Assembly (NCBI RefSeq): GCF_000003815.2
Contig: NC_049994.1
Location: 12,202,236 to 12,266,235 of the forward strand
Direction of reading: 5' to 3'
DNA: 64,000 nt
From: Branchiostoma floridae
Taxonomy: Eukaryota; Chordata; Leptocardii; Amphioxiformes; Branchiostomatidae
The notes below the pieces were generated by a model, which was not told the DNA's origin, made no database searches, and saw only the letters and a list, made by a program, of their open reading frames with translations. Below are positions 32,712 through 43,619 of the stretch, one piece after another (the stretch's first letter is position 1; each line of letters begins with the position of its first letter). A program made the position numbers and the translations under genes.

Positions 32712-34136
32712 ATGGAAAATTGCGTCAAGACTACTCTCGCCCCCTTTTCCGGACTTGTCCAGGTATGTATAATCTCTGTCTGCACTTGTCCAGGTATGTA
32801 TAATCTCTAGGACAGTACAACCCCACCCCTGGAAATTAGGCTTTTTGTCCAGTGACGTTTTTAAATTCTTATTTCTCTGTGATAATTTTTGTCACTTTTG
32901 TTTACAGCTGCAACAGCTCTTACTACTCGCACGGCAACTGTACATTTCCAACTTCAAACGCCAGTGTCAATACATGAACAATTGCAAATGATGAATAATA
33001 CGATAACAATGACTGAAACGGGTCTTGTGAACACTACCAGGAACGTTGTAGAATTCGATGCCATCTCAGACCCCACGTCCAAGGGTTTTCAGATCGCCTA
33101 CGACGCCGTTTGTCTGGTCGTCGCCGTAGTGTGCAACACGCTGGTCATCTTTCTCGTCTGCAAGACGGAATCTCTCCATAAACCAAGACACTACCTGAGA
33201 TGTCATCTAGCCGCCGTGGAGATCGTCTTTGCCACAATTTTGATACCTTTTAACATTGAGACAGTTGTGAATGGACCACATACCATACCATTTGCATGCG
33301 AGCTACTATATGTCATTGGCAACTTGTCAGGTATCGCAATATTCGGTACATACTTCTTGATGGCCATTGATATGTATTATTTCATCTGTCACCCTTTACG
33401 GTATAACACGCAGGTGTCTGTCCGAAAGGTAGCGTTAGGTATGCTTGTGGTAGATGTTTTAGCTATATCTATAGGAATTACACCTGTCGCTATTGCTGGG
33501 GAGATGAAATCATCGGGCAGCCTCCAGTGCGCCCCAGAGGCGATAGACAGCGTCCAGGCATCGGCGGTCATCAGAAATTTGGGAATCGTCTTTCAAATCA
33601 TTTTCGTATTGATAATCTTTATACTATATTACTTAGTGTTCAAAGAAGCCAGGCAGCAGCAAGAAAGAGATGCGAATCAACACTTGCGAATTTATCAGAC
33701 GAGGGCCTTCAAAACCATGGGTGGCCACGTTATTATTCTTCTTGTTTTCCTGTCGGCTACTATATTCCTGATAGTTTCACGGCGGGCTGTCCTTGTACAT
33801 GAAGGGAATCCATCCGACGCGCAGCTCATAGCTCACAAGGTCGCTGTGCATCTCTTTCGAACCCTATCACCAATGGCGGACCCGTTGGTTCATAGTCTTA
33901 GGGTGCCAGACTTTAGGAGGGCGCTCAAGCGGCTGTTCCAGCGATCTCACCGGGTGGATGTTGCAACATCATCCAGTTATCAAGCGACAGGTGTTGCATT
34001 TGTACACGCAAAGCCTACATCTAGTTTTGTGGACAAGGACAGCCAAGTAGAAATAAACAGCCGGCTAGATGAAGAGAAAGATGCCGTAACTGGTAACCCC
34101 GTGGTATGCATGTCCTTTTCAGAAGATAGTGACTAG
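32712..34136 (+). CDS. Class A-like G protein-coupled receptor, divergent
   Basis: Main exon 32908-34136; stop TAG at 34134. Seven hydrophobic helices are clear: TM1 VCLVVAVVCNTLVIFLV, TM2 CHLAAVEIVFATILI, TM3 ending FLMAIDMYYFICHPLRY, TM4 from KVALGMLVV, TM5 from VFQIIFVLIIF, TM6 GHVIILLVFLSATIFLIV, TM7 LFRTLSPMADPLVHSL. A Cys before TM3 (FACELL) and one in loop 2 (LQCAPE) can form the usual disulfide. DRY is DMY, the TM2 Asp is Glu, NPxxY is DPLVH and TM6 lacks CWxP. Several N-glycosylation sites (NNT, NTT) precede TM1. Start is uncertain: ATG at 32988 (382 aa) in one exon, or ATG at 32712 spliced 32793 to 32908 (114-bp intron, in frame, adds 60 residues). Orphan; ligand not predictable. 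Confidence 0.85.
32753..32808 (+). repeat. Tandem duplication of a splice-donor-like sequence
   Basis: A 25-bp unit containing TTGTCCAG|GTATGTATA occurs at 32753-32777 and 32784-32808. Each copy is a good 5' splice site. Used with the acceptor at 32907, the second keeps the frame from ATG 32712 into the GPCR; the first leads to a stop in the next exon. Confidence 0.7.
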
Positions 34137-35368
34137 TCATTGACATCTTCACGTCACAGTCTATGTTGGCTGTTCACTAATATGATATGTTATCTTATAT
34201 TCAGTCAAGCGTAGGCAAACTGAACTATGTAAAGTTTTGTAGTCAGTTATTGAGGTTAGATAATACTCTTTATTCAATGTTGAAACAAAGAAGACAAATC
34301 ACCTATGTTTCGTAGATGTAAAATGAACAGATGACCTTGTTCCTATTGTCTATTTTTTGTGTGCAGTATAGAAGTGTTTAAACAACAAATTTACGTATAT
34401 TGAAGCAAGTTTTTGTAGTAAAGTAATTTTAACAGATACGTTGTTGGGCTCGATTTCTTGGAAATCTATCTAAAGCTTTTCTGCTTCAGGTTTTCGGATA
34501 CCGTCTGATTATCTGGATTATTTTCAAGGTGAGTACTTTATTTGGGCTCAGCTTGGATAGAATCAGCATTTGCCATAGCCGTAAGCTATCTAAACATATG
34601 CAAATGAAACAACCATAAAGTAAAACATGAATCAAACAAAAGATAGCATATCAGTGTGTACATGATGTTACCTATTTTCCTCTATGCTTCTCCATCTTCC
34701 CTTTCCTTGCAGTGATAAAATCCTCCAGTTCATTACTTATAACTCAAATTTACAGAAGAAACCACAAAGCGCTTCTAAGTTTAGTACTATTTGATTGCTC
34801 TACACCACGCTCCGCATGTTGCTGAAAATGGTGGAAATTGACCAAATAGACAGATAATATACCAGAGGAGCTTGCTTGACTTCAAAGAAGATGTCGACTC
34901 CTTGTGTCAGACCCCCTGTGTCACAAACTGTAGTTTTGGGCCCTACAATTTATGTTGTGTGTTATCTGTATACGTATATTTAGACAATTTCTACCATTTC
35001 CTGCAACACGTGAAAGCTACTATTTGATGTAACGTGTTACACTTCCGTTATACAAACCACTTCATGATTGATATGACTTAGGAGGCTATTATGCTGGCAC
35101 GCATGTTTTGTTCACTGTTAAGATTGTTACGAATAAATAAAATGTTTGTTTTGTGCTTTGTACGTGGCACTGTTGAAATAAGTTATTAACTTGAGTACAG
35201 TGCCACATTATCGCTAACTTTGATGCACATGATACTGTTGAGTGCAACAATTCAATTCAACACTGGCTTGTATCGGCTCCAGGACAGATGATCGTGTCTC
35301 TTCTCACCTTCCCTTGCGTTAATCCGTGCCGCTAAAGCAAGATATCTGAAGATGAAAAGAATGTTATT
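34137..35368 (+). other. GPCR 3' flank with candidate polyadenylation signals
   Basis: Overlapping AATAAATAAA at 35132-35141 is the clearest poly(A) signal, which would give a 3' UTR of about 1 kb. The rest is AT-rich and without recognisable coding sequence. Confidence 0.45.
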
Positions 35369-35850
35369 ATTTGATTGAAATGCTGGGAGTCAACTTTTCC
35401 ATGGGAAAGGCCAAGTATTAATTGGATATCGGGGTCCTTCGAAACATGGTCGGACCCCGAGGATAACTGTTATGTTTCTTTCAAGTTGTGTTCTTTTGAT
35501 GTGTTGAGATGACATTTTTTTTTTTATTACATTCACTTGTTATTTAATTGAAATACTAAAAGTCAACTTTTCCATGGGAAAGGCCAAGTATTGATTGGAT
35601 GTCGGGGTCCTTCGAAACATGGTCGGACCCCGAGGATAACTGTTAAGTTTCTCTCAAGTTGTGTTCTTTTTATGTGTTGAGATGGCAATTGTTTATTGCG
35701 TTCACTTGCTATTTGATTGAAATACTAGAAGTCCATGGAAAAGGCCAAGTATTAATTGGAAATCATTGGAAACATGGTCGGACCTCGAGGAAAAGGTGTA
35801 TGTTTCTTTCAAGTTGTGTTCTTATGATGTACACGTTGCCATGACAAGTT
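35369..35850. repeat. Three tandem copies of a 140-175 bp unit with a hairpin
   Basis: Copies begin TTTGATTGAAAT or its variants near 35369, 35543 and 35714 and share AAGGCCAAGTATT, CATGGTCGGACC and TTTCAAGTTGTGTTCTT. The first two hold a near-perfect stem (CGGGGTCC and GGACCCCG around a 14-base loop); in the third the left arm is deleted. Function unknown. Confidence 0.8.
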
Positions 35851-36079
35851 TTGATTACAAGCGATGGGTTACATATTCCCTCAAAGGACAGCTAATAGAC
35901 CGACAGTGAAAGGGGTAAAAGGAGTCGCGAAGTTAATTTGCAACTGCGGTGTATCGTGACGCCTGCTGTAGCCCCAATTACTTTACGCCTGAACACTAAT
36001 TGACAATGCTTGGGGGGTTCCAGGAAATACATGAAACGAGAGAAATGTGTCGCACTCATATGGCTATGGCGCAGCAAGG

Positions 36080-36208
36080 TAATCTCCAACCAGATCCACG
36101 GTGCGTAATGTATAGTATCAAACTTACAGTTTGACTCCCTTAGCCGGCTATACTCCCTGGCCAGCTTTGATACTATCTTATGGCACCGTGGGATCTGCTT
36201 GGAGATTA
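36080..36208. mobile_element. Mutator-like foldback MITE, copy 2 (129 bp)
   Basis: Inverted arms TAATCTCCAACCAGATCC and GGATCTGCTTGGAGATTA, continuing through GGTGC.TAA..TAGTATCAAA. The flanks GCAGCAAGG at 36071-36079 and 36209-36217 are a perfect 9-bp target duplication. Same family as 24147-24311. Confidence 0.85.
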
Positions 36209-36265
36209 GCAGCAAGGTTCAAGCAGAATTCGAAGTCTGTGCGGATGTTGCGCTCTGCAGACAAG

Positions 36266-36453
36266 CCCTTACTCTAATCCTTATAGTAGTACCAACAGTA
36301 ACACTACACTAACATTAACCATATCCTAAACGTAACCATAACCTTAACCCTACCCTATTGCCTAACTCTAATCCTACCCTAACTCTAACCTACATTGTTA
36401 CCCAAATCTTAATTCTGTCTCTAAACATAACCCTTACCAGAACCCTAACAATA
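36266..36453. repeat. Degenerate CTAACC-type repeat
   Basis: Irregular units such as CCTAACTCTAATCCTACC and ACCATAACCTTAACCC. They resemble decayed interstitial telomere-like (CCCTAA) repeats, although a simple degenerate minisatellite is equally possible. Confidence 0.5.
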
Positions 36454-37105
36454 GGCACAGTGCCTAATCTTTTGATTGTATGGCAAGCCACGACACTGAA
36501 AATGCATTTTACCGTTCGAAACACCAAAATTCCCTAGTATGCTCACACGCACAGCATTCGAGTTTGCGTTTCTATGTCTTGTGTTATGTTCTCATTTTTG
36601 ATATGCAGAGTACAGAGCGATTGTATTTCTTACACCTTTACGCCGTCAAATACTATTAGTCCTGAATCTGCAACGACTGGGATATCTACATATGAGGCGT
36701 TCTGCATTCCAACGACATATTAAAGTGCCGATATCGCGATGTACGATAAAAAAAAGGTGAATCGCATGGGGGCGCTTCAGTATGGTTACTCACCAAGGAC
36801 TGTCACATTGTTGTGTATGAGCATTCTGGAGACAGTGGTCATTTCTTCATAGACAACTTTGATTTGTGTGCATTATTAATTTTAATATAAGCCAAAGACT
36901 GTTCTGATTTTTTATGTCTTCGACATCCTCGCTGTGGTCATGTGAGGAGATGTTATCGTCCTTTGTTACTGTCGACCATGACACTGGTAAAGTCAAACAC
37001 GTGTGTCACGTGACCAAACTGGTTATTCAACTTGGGCTTTGCGAGGATATTTTGCACAGTAGTTCAACTGCAGGTCACAAAGTCACTAAACGTTCTACGA
37101 AGATC
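36454..37105. other. Flank upstream of the mucin-like membrane gene
   Basis: Presumed promoter and 5' UTR of the next gene. An open frame in phase with its first exon starts at 36914, but the upstream residues show no targeting signal. No clear core promoter motif was seen. Confidence 0.4.
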
Positions 37106-39807
37106 ATGTGGATTTTTGCCATCTTAACAGGTGAGAACGTACAATTAACGTTATGTTATTTCTAGTGTAACGCTAGATATCGCGACTACCGTGATCTGTG
37201 AACCAACAAATTTTCAATTTTTTTTTTCAAAATTGGTGGTATTTTAGTCTGTACTACTTCCTTGACATATTTTCTATGGTAAACATGACATCACAAAATA
37301 AACAAATACACTTGTTTTTGTACTAATGTCACCTGAAATTAATACCAAACTAGAACATTCCATAACTTTAGAATGCGAAAAACAGAATGATTTCGATCGG
37401 TATCATGATATTCTTGCTTCTGTTTTCGCCTTGAAATAACGGCAACACTGACAACAGCTGTCAGCAAAAGCTTTATTTGTTATTGTTATCAACTACATGT
37501 ACTATAAACAAACAGTCATGTATGATTAAACTTTACTAGCTTAAAAACTTTTACATTTGTCCTGAACCAAGCAAGACTATAAGCATTTCAATACGGAAAG
37601 CTTAATCCTCTCCTAAGACACATATTGTCTATGGTTTTCTGGCTGAGAGCACTAATGCCTAACACGGAAGTATATGGGATGAATCTTTCTAGCCCATCTT
37701 GCTCGGTGACGATTATTACTTATGTCTGACCTATAGTTCCCTTTTAGTTACCCCTCTTACTGCAAAAAAGAATGGCTATACGTCCTACCTTACGAATATT
37801 GCATGCTAAGCAAGAAATGCTAGATAAGAACTTGGTGTCATTCTACGTGATTATACATTTCACCCTATCCTTGGTGGAAAATACGAGTAAAATCACAGTA
37901 AAAATACAGTAAGATTATATGAAAATTGCAGTAAAATTACAGTTAAATTACAGTAAAGCTATTCTATATGTTCTTCTTTAGCGCTGGTGAGTACCAGGAA
38001 CACAATGGGATATACGGCTTGGTCAACGTACAGCGCTACCACTATGGAGACTACAGAACCCCCTTCCACTATCCAGACTACAAAACCCCCTTCCACTATC
38101 CTGACTACAGAACCCCCTTCCACTATCCAGACTACAGAACCCCCTTCCACTATCCAGACTACAGAACCCCCTTCCACTATCCAGACTACAGAACCCCCTT
38201 CCACTATCCAGACTACAGAACCCCCTTCCACTATCCAGACTACAGAACCCACTTCCACTATCCAGACTACAGAACCCCCCACCACTATCCAAACTACAGA
38301 ACCCCCTTCCACTATCCAGACTACAGTACCCCCTTCCACTATCCAGACTACAGAACCCCCTTCCACTATCCAGACTACAGAACCCCCTTCCACTATCCAG
38401 ACTACAGAACCCCCCTCCACTATCCAGACTACAGAACCCCCTTCCACTATCCAAACTACAGAACCCCCTTCCACTGTGAAGTACACGGAACAAACCTTCA
38501 CAGTAGAGACTATTACCATTATCTATACGACACATGCCCAAGCCACTACCCAAGCTGCTGAACCTTCTATCACAACCCAAAGTACAGAAACAGCAACCAA
38601 CACGTTTAAAGGTGGGTATAGACTTATAGATGACGAACCAGTTAAGTTGTAAGCGTATATTCTATAATTTCAAATATCGTAGATATTTCCAGTGCCAGAA
38701 CCATTACAATGGTAATATGTACTTATAATATAGTTATTGATAATCATGCCCATTTCATGTCGAATTTCATTTGTATTGTCTTTGTCTCCGTCAGCAGGGC
38801 CAGCCCTTTGTAATAGCCTCAGTGTAGTTGGGCTGTGCGTACTAAACAGCCAAATCCATACCTATAAATATATGCAGGGTGAATATATCATATCATATCA
38901 TATCATATCATATTACAAAATACAGAATGCATAATTTTGAGCCTTTTGATCTAAACGATGTAGAAATGACTAGCTCTTACTGTGTGTTATGCCTAATCTG
39001 AAGGCAATAATTCCTAAACGCGTCTAACATTGGTAAATATTACAGGTAACGTTACTACTACCTCCACTGGAACCAGCTCCTTACTACAGACTGTAGGCAT
39101 CCCGTTGTCTGTCATTGGTGGTCTCGTAATTATAGCTGCCGTAGTCATCGGTGCTGTTGTGATAAGGAAAAGGTGGGTTATTTCGTTTCTTTCACAAAAT
39201 TCTCATGTAGCCTCGTCTCCTTGTCTTCCTTTTGGGATATACAAAACCAATTAGATATTCTACAAGAATACATCGGTTATAGAACGGTATGACTTATTCA
39301 TATGATAATATACATGTAATTATTTGTATAACCATATATATCCGTATGTGCTTTTTCAGACAAATTGCAAAGAGAGAAAGCAGTAGCATTTCGCCTACAG
39401 CACTTGCGATGGGACCTTTAACATCCAGGTACCGAAATCCTCAAGAGGAAGAGTCTGAGTATGACAGTCTAAACTATGATGCCATTGCAGTAAATTACGC
39501 CAACTCGCCCCCTCCCAAGCAAGAAAGAGGTGCACATGGTAGTTACCCAAGCTTTCAAAATGTCGACACAACGTACATGAATCTAAACCCTTCCACCACG
39601 TCCGCATATTCTGCGAATGATGACACTTCGTACCTGGATCTTAACCCCTCCTCCGTATCACAGAATGACCCGGATGTGGACACTACGTACCAGGATCTAA
39701 ACCCCTCCACCATGTCTGACTCCACATACACTGGTCTAACCTTCCCAAGCGCGGAGGAACACATCTATTCCAATGAAGTTGGCGAGGGTCTGTACGAAAA
39801 CGTTTGA
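37106..39807 (+). CDS. Mucin-stalk type I membrane protein with phosphotyrosine-motif tail (409 aa)
   Basis: Four exons: 37106-37130, 37982-38611, 39046-39172, 39360-39807, with junction phases 1, 1 and 2 that all match. Residues 1-12 (MWIFAILTALVS) form a short signal peptide split by intron 1. Residues 32-175 are sixteen copies of TTEPPSTIQ, followed by more Thr-rich sequence: a heavily O-glycosylatable stalk with no folded ectodomain. The transmembrane helix is at about 236-258 (GIPLSVIGGLVIIAAVVIGA), followed by RKR. The tail has DTTYMNLNPS, DTSYLDLNPS and DTTYQDLNPS at an exact 19-residue spacing, then STYTGL, HIYSNE and LYENV. Such tyrosines suit SH2 adaptors: Y-x-N sites (285, 307, 333, 397, 406) fit Grb2-type binding and TxYxxL resembles immune receptor switch motifs. 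A signalling receptor or scaffold is inferred; no homologue is named. Confidence 0.82.
38050..38481 (+). repeat. Coding minisatellite, 16 x 27 bp
   Basis: Sixteen units of 27 bp encode TTEPPSTIQ with few variants (TTKPPSTIL, TTEPTSTIQ, TTEPPTTIQ, TTVPPSTIQ, last TTEPPSTVK). The unit length is a multiple of three and lacks stops, so frames on both strands stay open through it; only the Thr/Pro frame connects to the flanking exons. High unit identity predicts length polymorphism. Confidence 0.95.
38884..38913. repeat. Pentanucleotide TATCA microsatellite
   Basis: About five TATCA units in intron 2 of the mucin-like gene. Confidence 0.8.
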
Positions 39808-39873
39808 GCTACTAAATGGATCAAATTCTTGTCAGACCAGTTATAGTCACATTTTTACCAAACATGTGCCGCA

Positions 39874-39875
<2 letters not shown>

Positions 39876-39927
<52 letters not shown>

Positions 39928-39929
39928 AT

Positions 39930-39960
<31 letters not shown>

Positions 39961-39964
39961 CGCA
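39876..39964. repeat. GT/GC dinucleotide microsatellite in the 3' UTR
   Basis: A long TG run with one TACATG interruption, turning into CGCGCG at its end. It starts about 70 bp after the stop codon, so it lies in the 3' UTR if the AATAAA at 40365 is the cleavage signal. Confidence 0.9.
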
Positions 39965-40364
39965 TGTGTGCGTGAGTGTGTACATCTAGGTAGAGCCCAG
40001 TGGAAACCTGATTAGCTGTCTGCGAAACAATTCGCCAATCTTAGGACCGGACGTACCGTATGGCAACTTTCACAAAATAGCAGTTAAATCATTGCCGTAA
40101 TATACACAAGTTTGCTACTCTGTGTCAAGAGCTACTCTACATTATGAATAACAGAAAAGACAATCTTACTATGCCTAACTAGCGACAACACGTCGGCCTC
40201 GCCAGAAAGTGAAAAAATATATATCAACCAATGTTTTCATTTCAGCACGTTTATCACAATATTCTATAATCATTTTTACGAAATTAATGTGACTGGAATG
40301 AATTCTCAACTATTCACCTGTTATTGTGTCTATGTCTATTTCACGAGTATGCTAGTCAAAGGAC

Positions 40365-40370
40365 AATAAA
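40365..40370 (+). terminator. Candidate polyadenylation signal of the mucin-like gene
   Basis: AATAAA about 560 bp after the stop codon and the first canonical hexamer after it. Confidence 0.4.
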
Positions 40371-42904
40371 TAGAAGTGGTTATGAAGTTAGAAATCTTTT
40401 GGGAAGATAGAAAAGTTCTTTCAAAACTATCGCTGTGTATTTGAATCTTTTTCCGTGTCAGTAATATGTGTCAGTAATGAGCAATGTTTTGTATATCATA
40501 CATTTCAACATTTCAACTGTTTATTCTAAGGTAGACGTCATGTAAGGAAAAACTATTTGAGAGAAAAGAAAACGTTTTTTTTTCGTAAAATATTTCCATT
40601 GTGTTTTGGTTAAACGTTATGACCTTACCAGTGACACGTTACTCACAAGTAACCGCAGTGACGATATAGCTCCTAATTATACTACAAAGGTCACCTCGCC
40701 TGGGGGCTCTTAGATGTACATGACTGATTTCGGCTCATTCTCCCACGGTACCTGTCCGGTGGGCATATTCTACTAAACGGTCCGGAAGGAAGGCGCCATT
40801 TTAAATTAGCCTTGAATCTAGATCTGTGTAAACAACTTGCCTGGCTGTATTCCCTTCTTAGCTATCCACGGAGTGTTCGCTACATGGGAAATATACTTCA
40901 AGAAAAATGACAAAATAGAAAGCCCGATAAAAACGACTAAATAACGTTAAAAAACAGCCGGAGCCTAACATCTGCTTGGAGAGTACCAATTTGTGCACTT
41001 GTATGTAATGACATTTGCACTTTATTCTGTCCGATGTACGATTATTGACCTTATACTGAAAATGTAAAAGAAATGGGACTCAAAACGACACCCGCTTCTG
41101 AAATGCAAATTCAGACAAAACGTAAGTAAGGCTCCCTCTCCGCTAGCTGACCATCTCAGAGCGACCTTAAAGCGACCAAAATTGTATATGTGTGACCCTT
41201 GATTTCATAGTAGAATTATGATACAAGAGGTTAAGGACAAAAAACACACAAGACGGTTAAAAAAGCTCGCCCTATATCTGTGAAATTAGTTGAGCTATCT
41301 GTCAAACCCCTAGTCGCTCGGCATGACACTACCTGTTGGATTCTCCGTTGGTCTGCCCACACATAGGCTGTCACCTTGGGAGGGGGGGCTATTACATGAC
41401 GCATTTCCGGTGTACGTGATACAGAGTTTCCGGTGATGACGCCTGGGCTTCCCTGCCCCGGCCCACATAAATTAAGACACCGCACAGGTTGTGCTCACAG
41501 AGAACAAGCCAAGAGACCAAGGGACATACATCTCAAGGTAAGAAGCTCTTCTAACATTTCCATTCATCGCATTTTTACCTCCATGAAAAATGGAGGTTTT
41601 GTTTTTGGGTGTTTGTGTGTTTGTGCGTGTGTGTAGATCTGTCTGTCTTCATGTCTTTATTTAGTACTACGTTAACGGATATTTATGGTCATCATAACCA
41701 TCAAAACCTCTGGATGGATGAAATGATATTTGGGGTGTGAATATGGGTTGGGAAGACGAAGGTCAAGGTTGACTTCGGGCCCCCTGGTTTGTATGGTGTA
41801 TTCTATCGGCTTCATTGTCATGCGTGTTGGAGGCTATAAAAACTCTTTTACGCTGAATGTGTGGACATTCGAGAGACAGGAAGGAACGCCCTTAGACCGG
41901 AAGCTTTCTTAAGTCAGACAATTTAAGTCTCATCAATGCCATTATCTGCAATAGATATTTTCCGCTGAAGTCGCCGACTAAAGAACTAGAATATGTTTCT
42001 GTCAATGCGAAATATGATATCGAAAAGCGTGGTGGTTTCTTATAAAGAAAAACTCTTCCTTTGATATTTTGAGCTACAATACATTTTCAGTTGATGTTAG
42101 TGTGAATATGAAGTAGAATAGTGACATACATTCAACATTCGTAAATGACTAAAATGGCTGTTTCAACAGGTCAAATTCTAGCATTCCTGTCATCTAGCCT
42201 AGTGACAGTATCTTGGAAAAATGTCCGATACTTTTAATTTTGCAACATCTAGAGATAGATATAGAGATAAATATCAGACGAACTATTCACTGATTAACTC
42301 TTAGGAAATCAGATTGGATAAGCTTATTTCGCACTATCCTGTCCCTGAACATCAACACTTCGTCAAGAATACTTGATCAAGACTACTGTGTGGTAGGCTC
42401 TTTTGATTGTACTGACGTCTAAGGAAGGAGGTACAAGGATTGTGTCATGGGTAACCTAAATGAATACCCAAAACATAATTAGAAATGTATATGTCCAGTA
42501 ACCTCGAAAAAAATTTCTACAAATACCATAACAAATCCCTCCATTATTTCTTCAGCCCTCGACAGGGTTTCTATAGTCACAGGTGGCGTCTAGATGAGGG
42601 ATTTCTGGGACGTCACCAACAGACATAACCAGTCCAACAACATTCTAAAAGCCTCCAATAATCAACTAAAATAACAGCAGCTGTAATTGTTGCAGCTACA
42701 TAGTGTAAACGTGCTTTAAAGTTGTGTAAGCGTTCATTTAAAAGATTAGACGAAAATGCATATTCTTGATGTTACTTGTGAATGGTTGTTGCCCTTTCAG
42801 TCCTTTACAAATATGTACCTCATTCATATACCGGAATGTAATTGTTTTGCGGATGGGGTGTTTTTGGCGAAAGGTTATCTTTTGTAGCTGTATTACTACT
42901 TTAT

Positions 42905-43289
42905 CCACTCGGGTGCGTTACCAGTAAAACCACCTTGATATGGTAAAATTGACAACCTTAGTGACCTGATACTTTATAATTACGTTACAACATCGGACAA
43001 TTTGGTTAAGAGATGACAGTTTCAACCCTTATCTGTCATAGACGTCTAATATCTACTCGAAGCAGGAACCCTCTCTGGGATGACAAATTTTATGGCTTAA
43101 GTCATAGTTCAATCTGTTGTTTTTTAGTAAATACGTTACTAATGGTGTCCACTCGGGTATGTTACCAGTAAAATGACCTTTATATGCTAACATTGACAAT
43201 TTTAGTGACCTGATACTTTATAATTACGTTACAGCACCGGATAATTTGATTAAGAGGTGACATTTTTAACCCTTATCTGTCATAGTCAT
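42905..43289. repeat. Direct duplication, about 145 bp, copies 243 bp apart
   Basis: CCACTCGGGT.GTTACCAG through AGTGACCTGATACTTTATAA and AACCCTTATCTGTCATAG occur at 42905-43046 and 43148-43289. Unrelated sequence separates them. Confidence 0.8.
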
Positions 43290-43567
43290 ACACACCATAC
43301 CACTATAACACTATAATGAAGAAGGCAGTTCTGTGAAAAAAACATTTGCCTTCGTTTTTGCAGCTTCTCGGAAACCTGACCGTCGGACTGTTGTCACCTC
43401 TGACGGACATTCAGTGGGAGTCACGCCCCGCTACTGCTGTTTTGTGTGGAGGTACGTAACGTACGATTCACTTCCTATTCAGGACATTCTTAAGGAAAAC
43501 ATTTGATTTTTATTGCTATTAATGAAAATACATGGCCTGGGTGTCAATGCCATCTGATTTACTGTTG

Positions 43568-43619
43568 GGGTTAAAATATTCTTATAGTCGTTTCCCTGAA
43601 AATAAGAATATTTTAACCC
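43568..43619. repeat. Perfect 18-bp inverted repeat
   Basis: GGGTTAAAATATTCTTAT (43568-43585) and its exact reverse complement (43602-43619) around a 16-base loop. It could be a foldback element relic or a transcribed hairpin. Confidence 0.75.

Noticed and set aside
32889-32987. GPCR start at 32889
   Set aside because: That codon is TTG and lies across a good splice acceptor (TTTACAG at 32907). ATG at 32988 or a spliced upstream ATG is more plausible.
38050-38481. CRISPR-like array
   Set aside because: Units are contiguous with no unique spacers, and the sequence is an exon of a eukaryotic gene.
37959-38580. Long open frames of 185-197 codons on both strands over the 27-bp repeat
   Set aside because: They exist only because a 27-bp unit without stops stays open in other frames. 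Only the TTEPPSTIQ frame has matching splice phases and joins a transmembrane exon.
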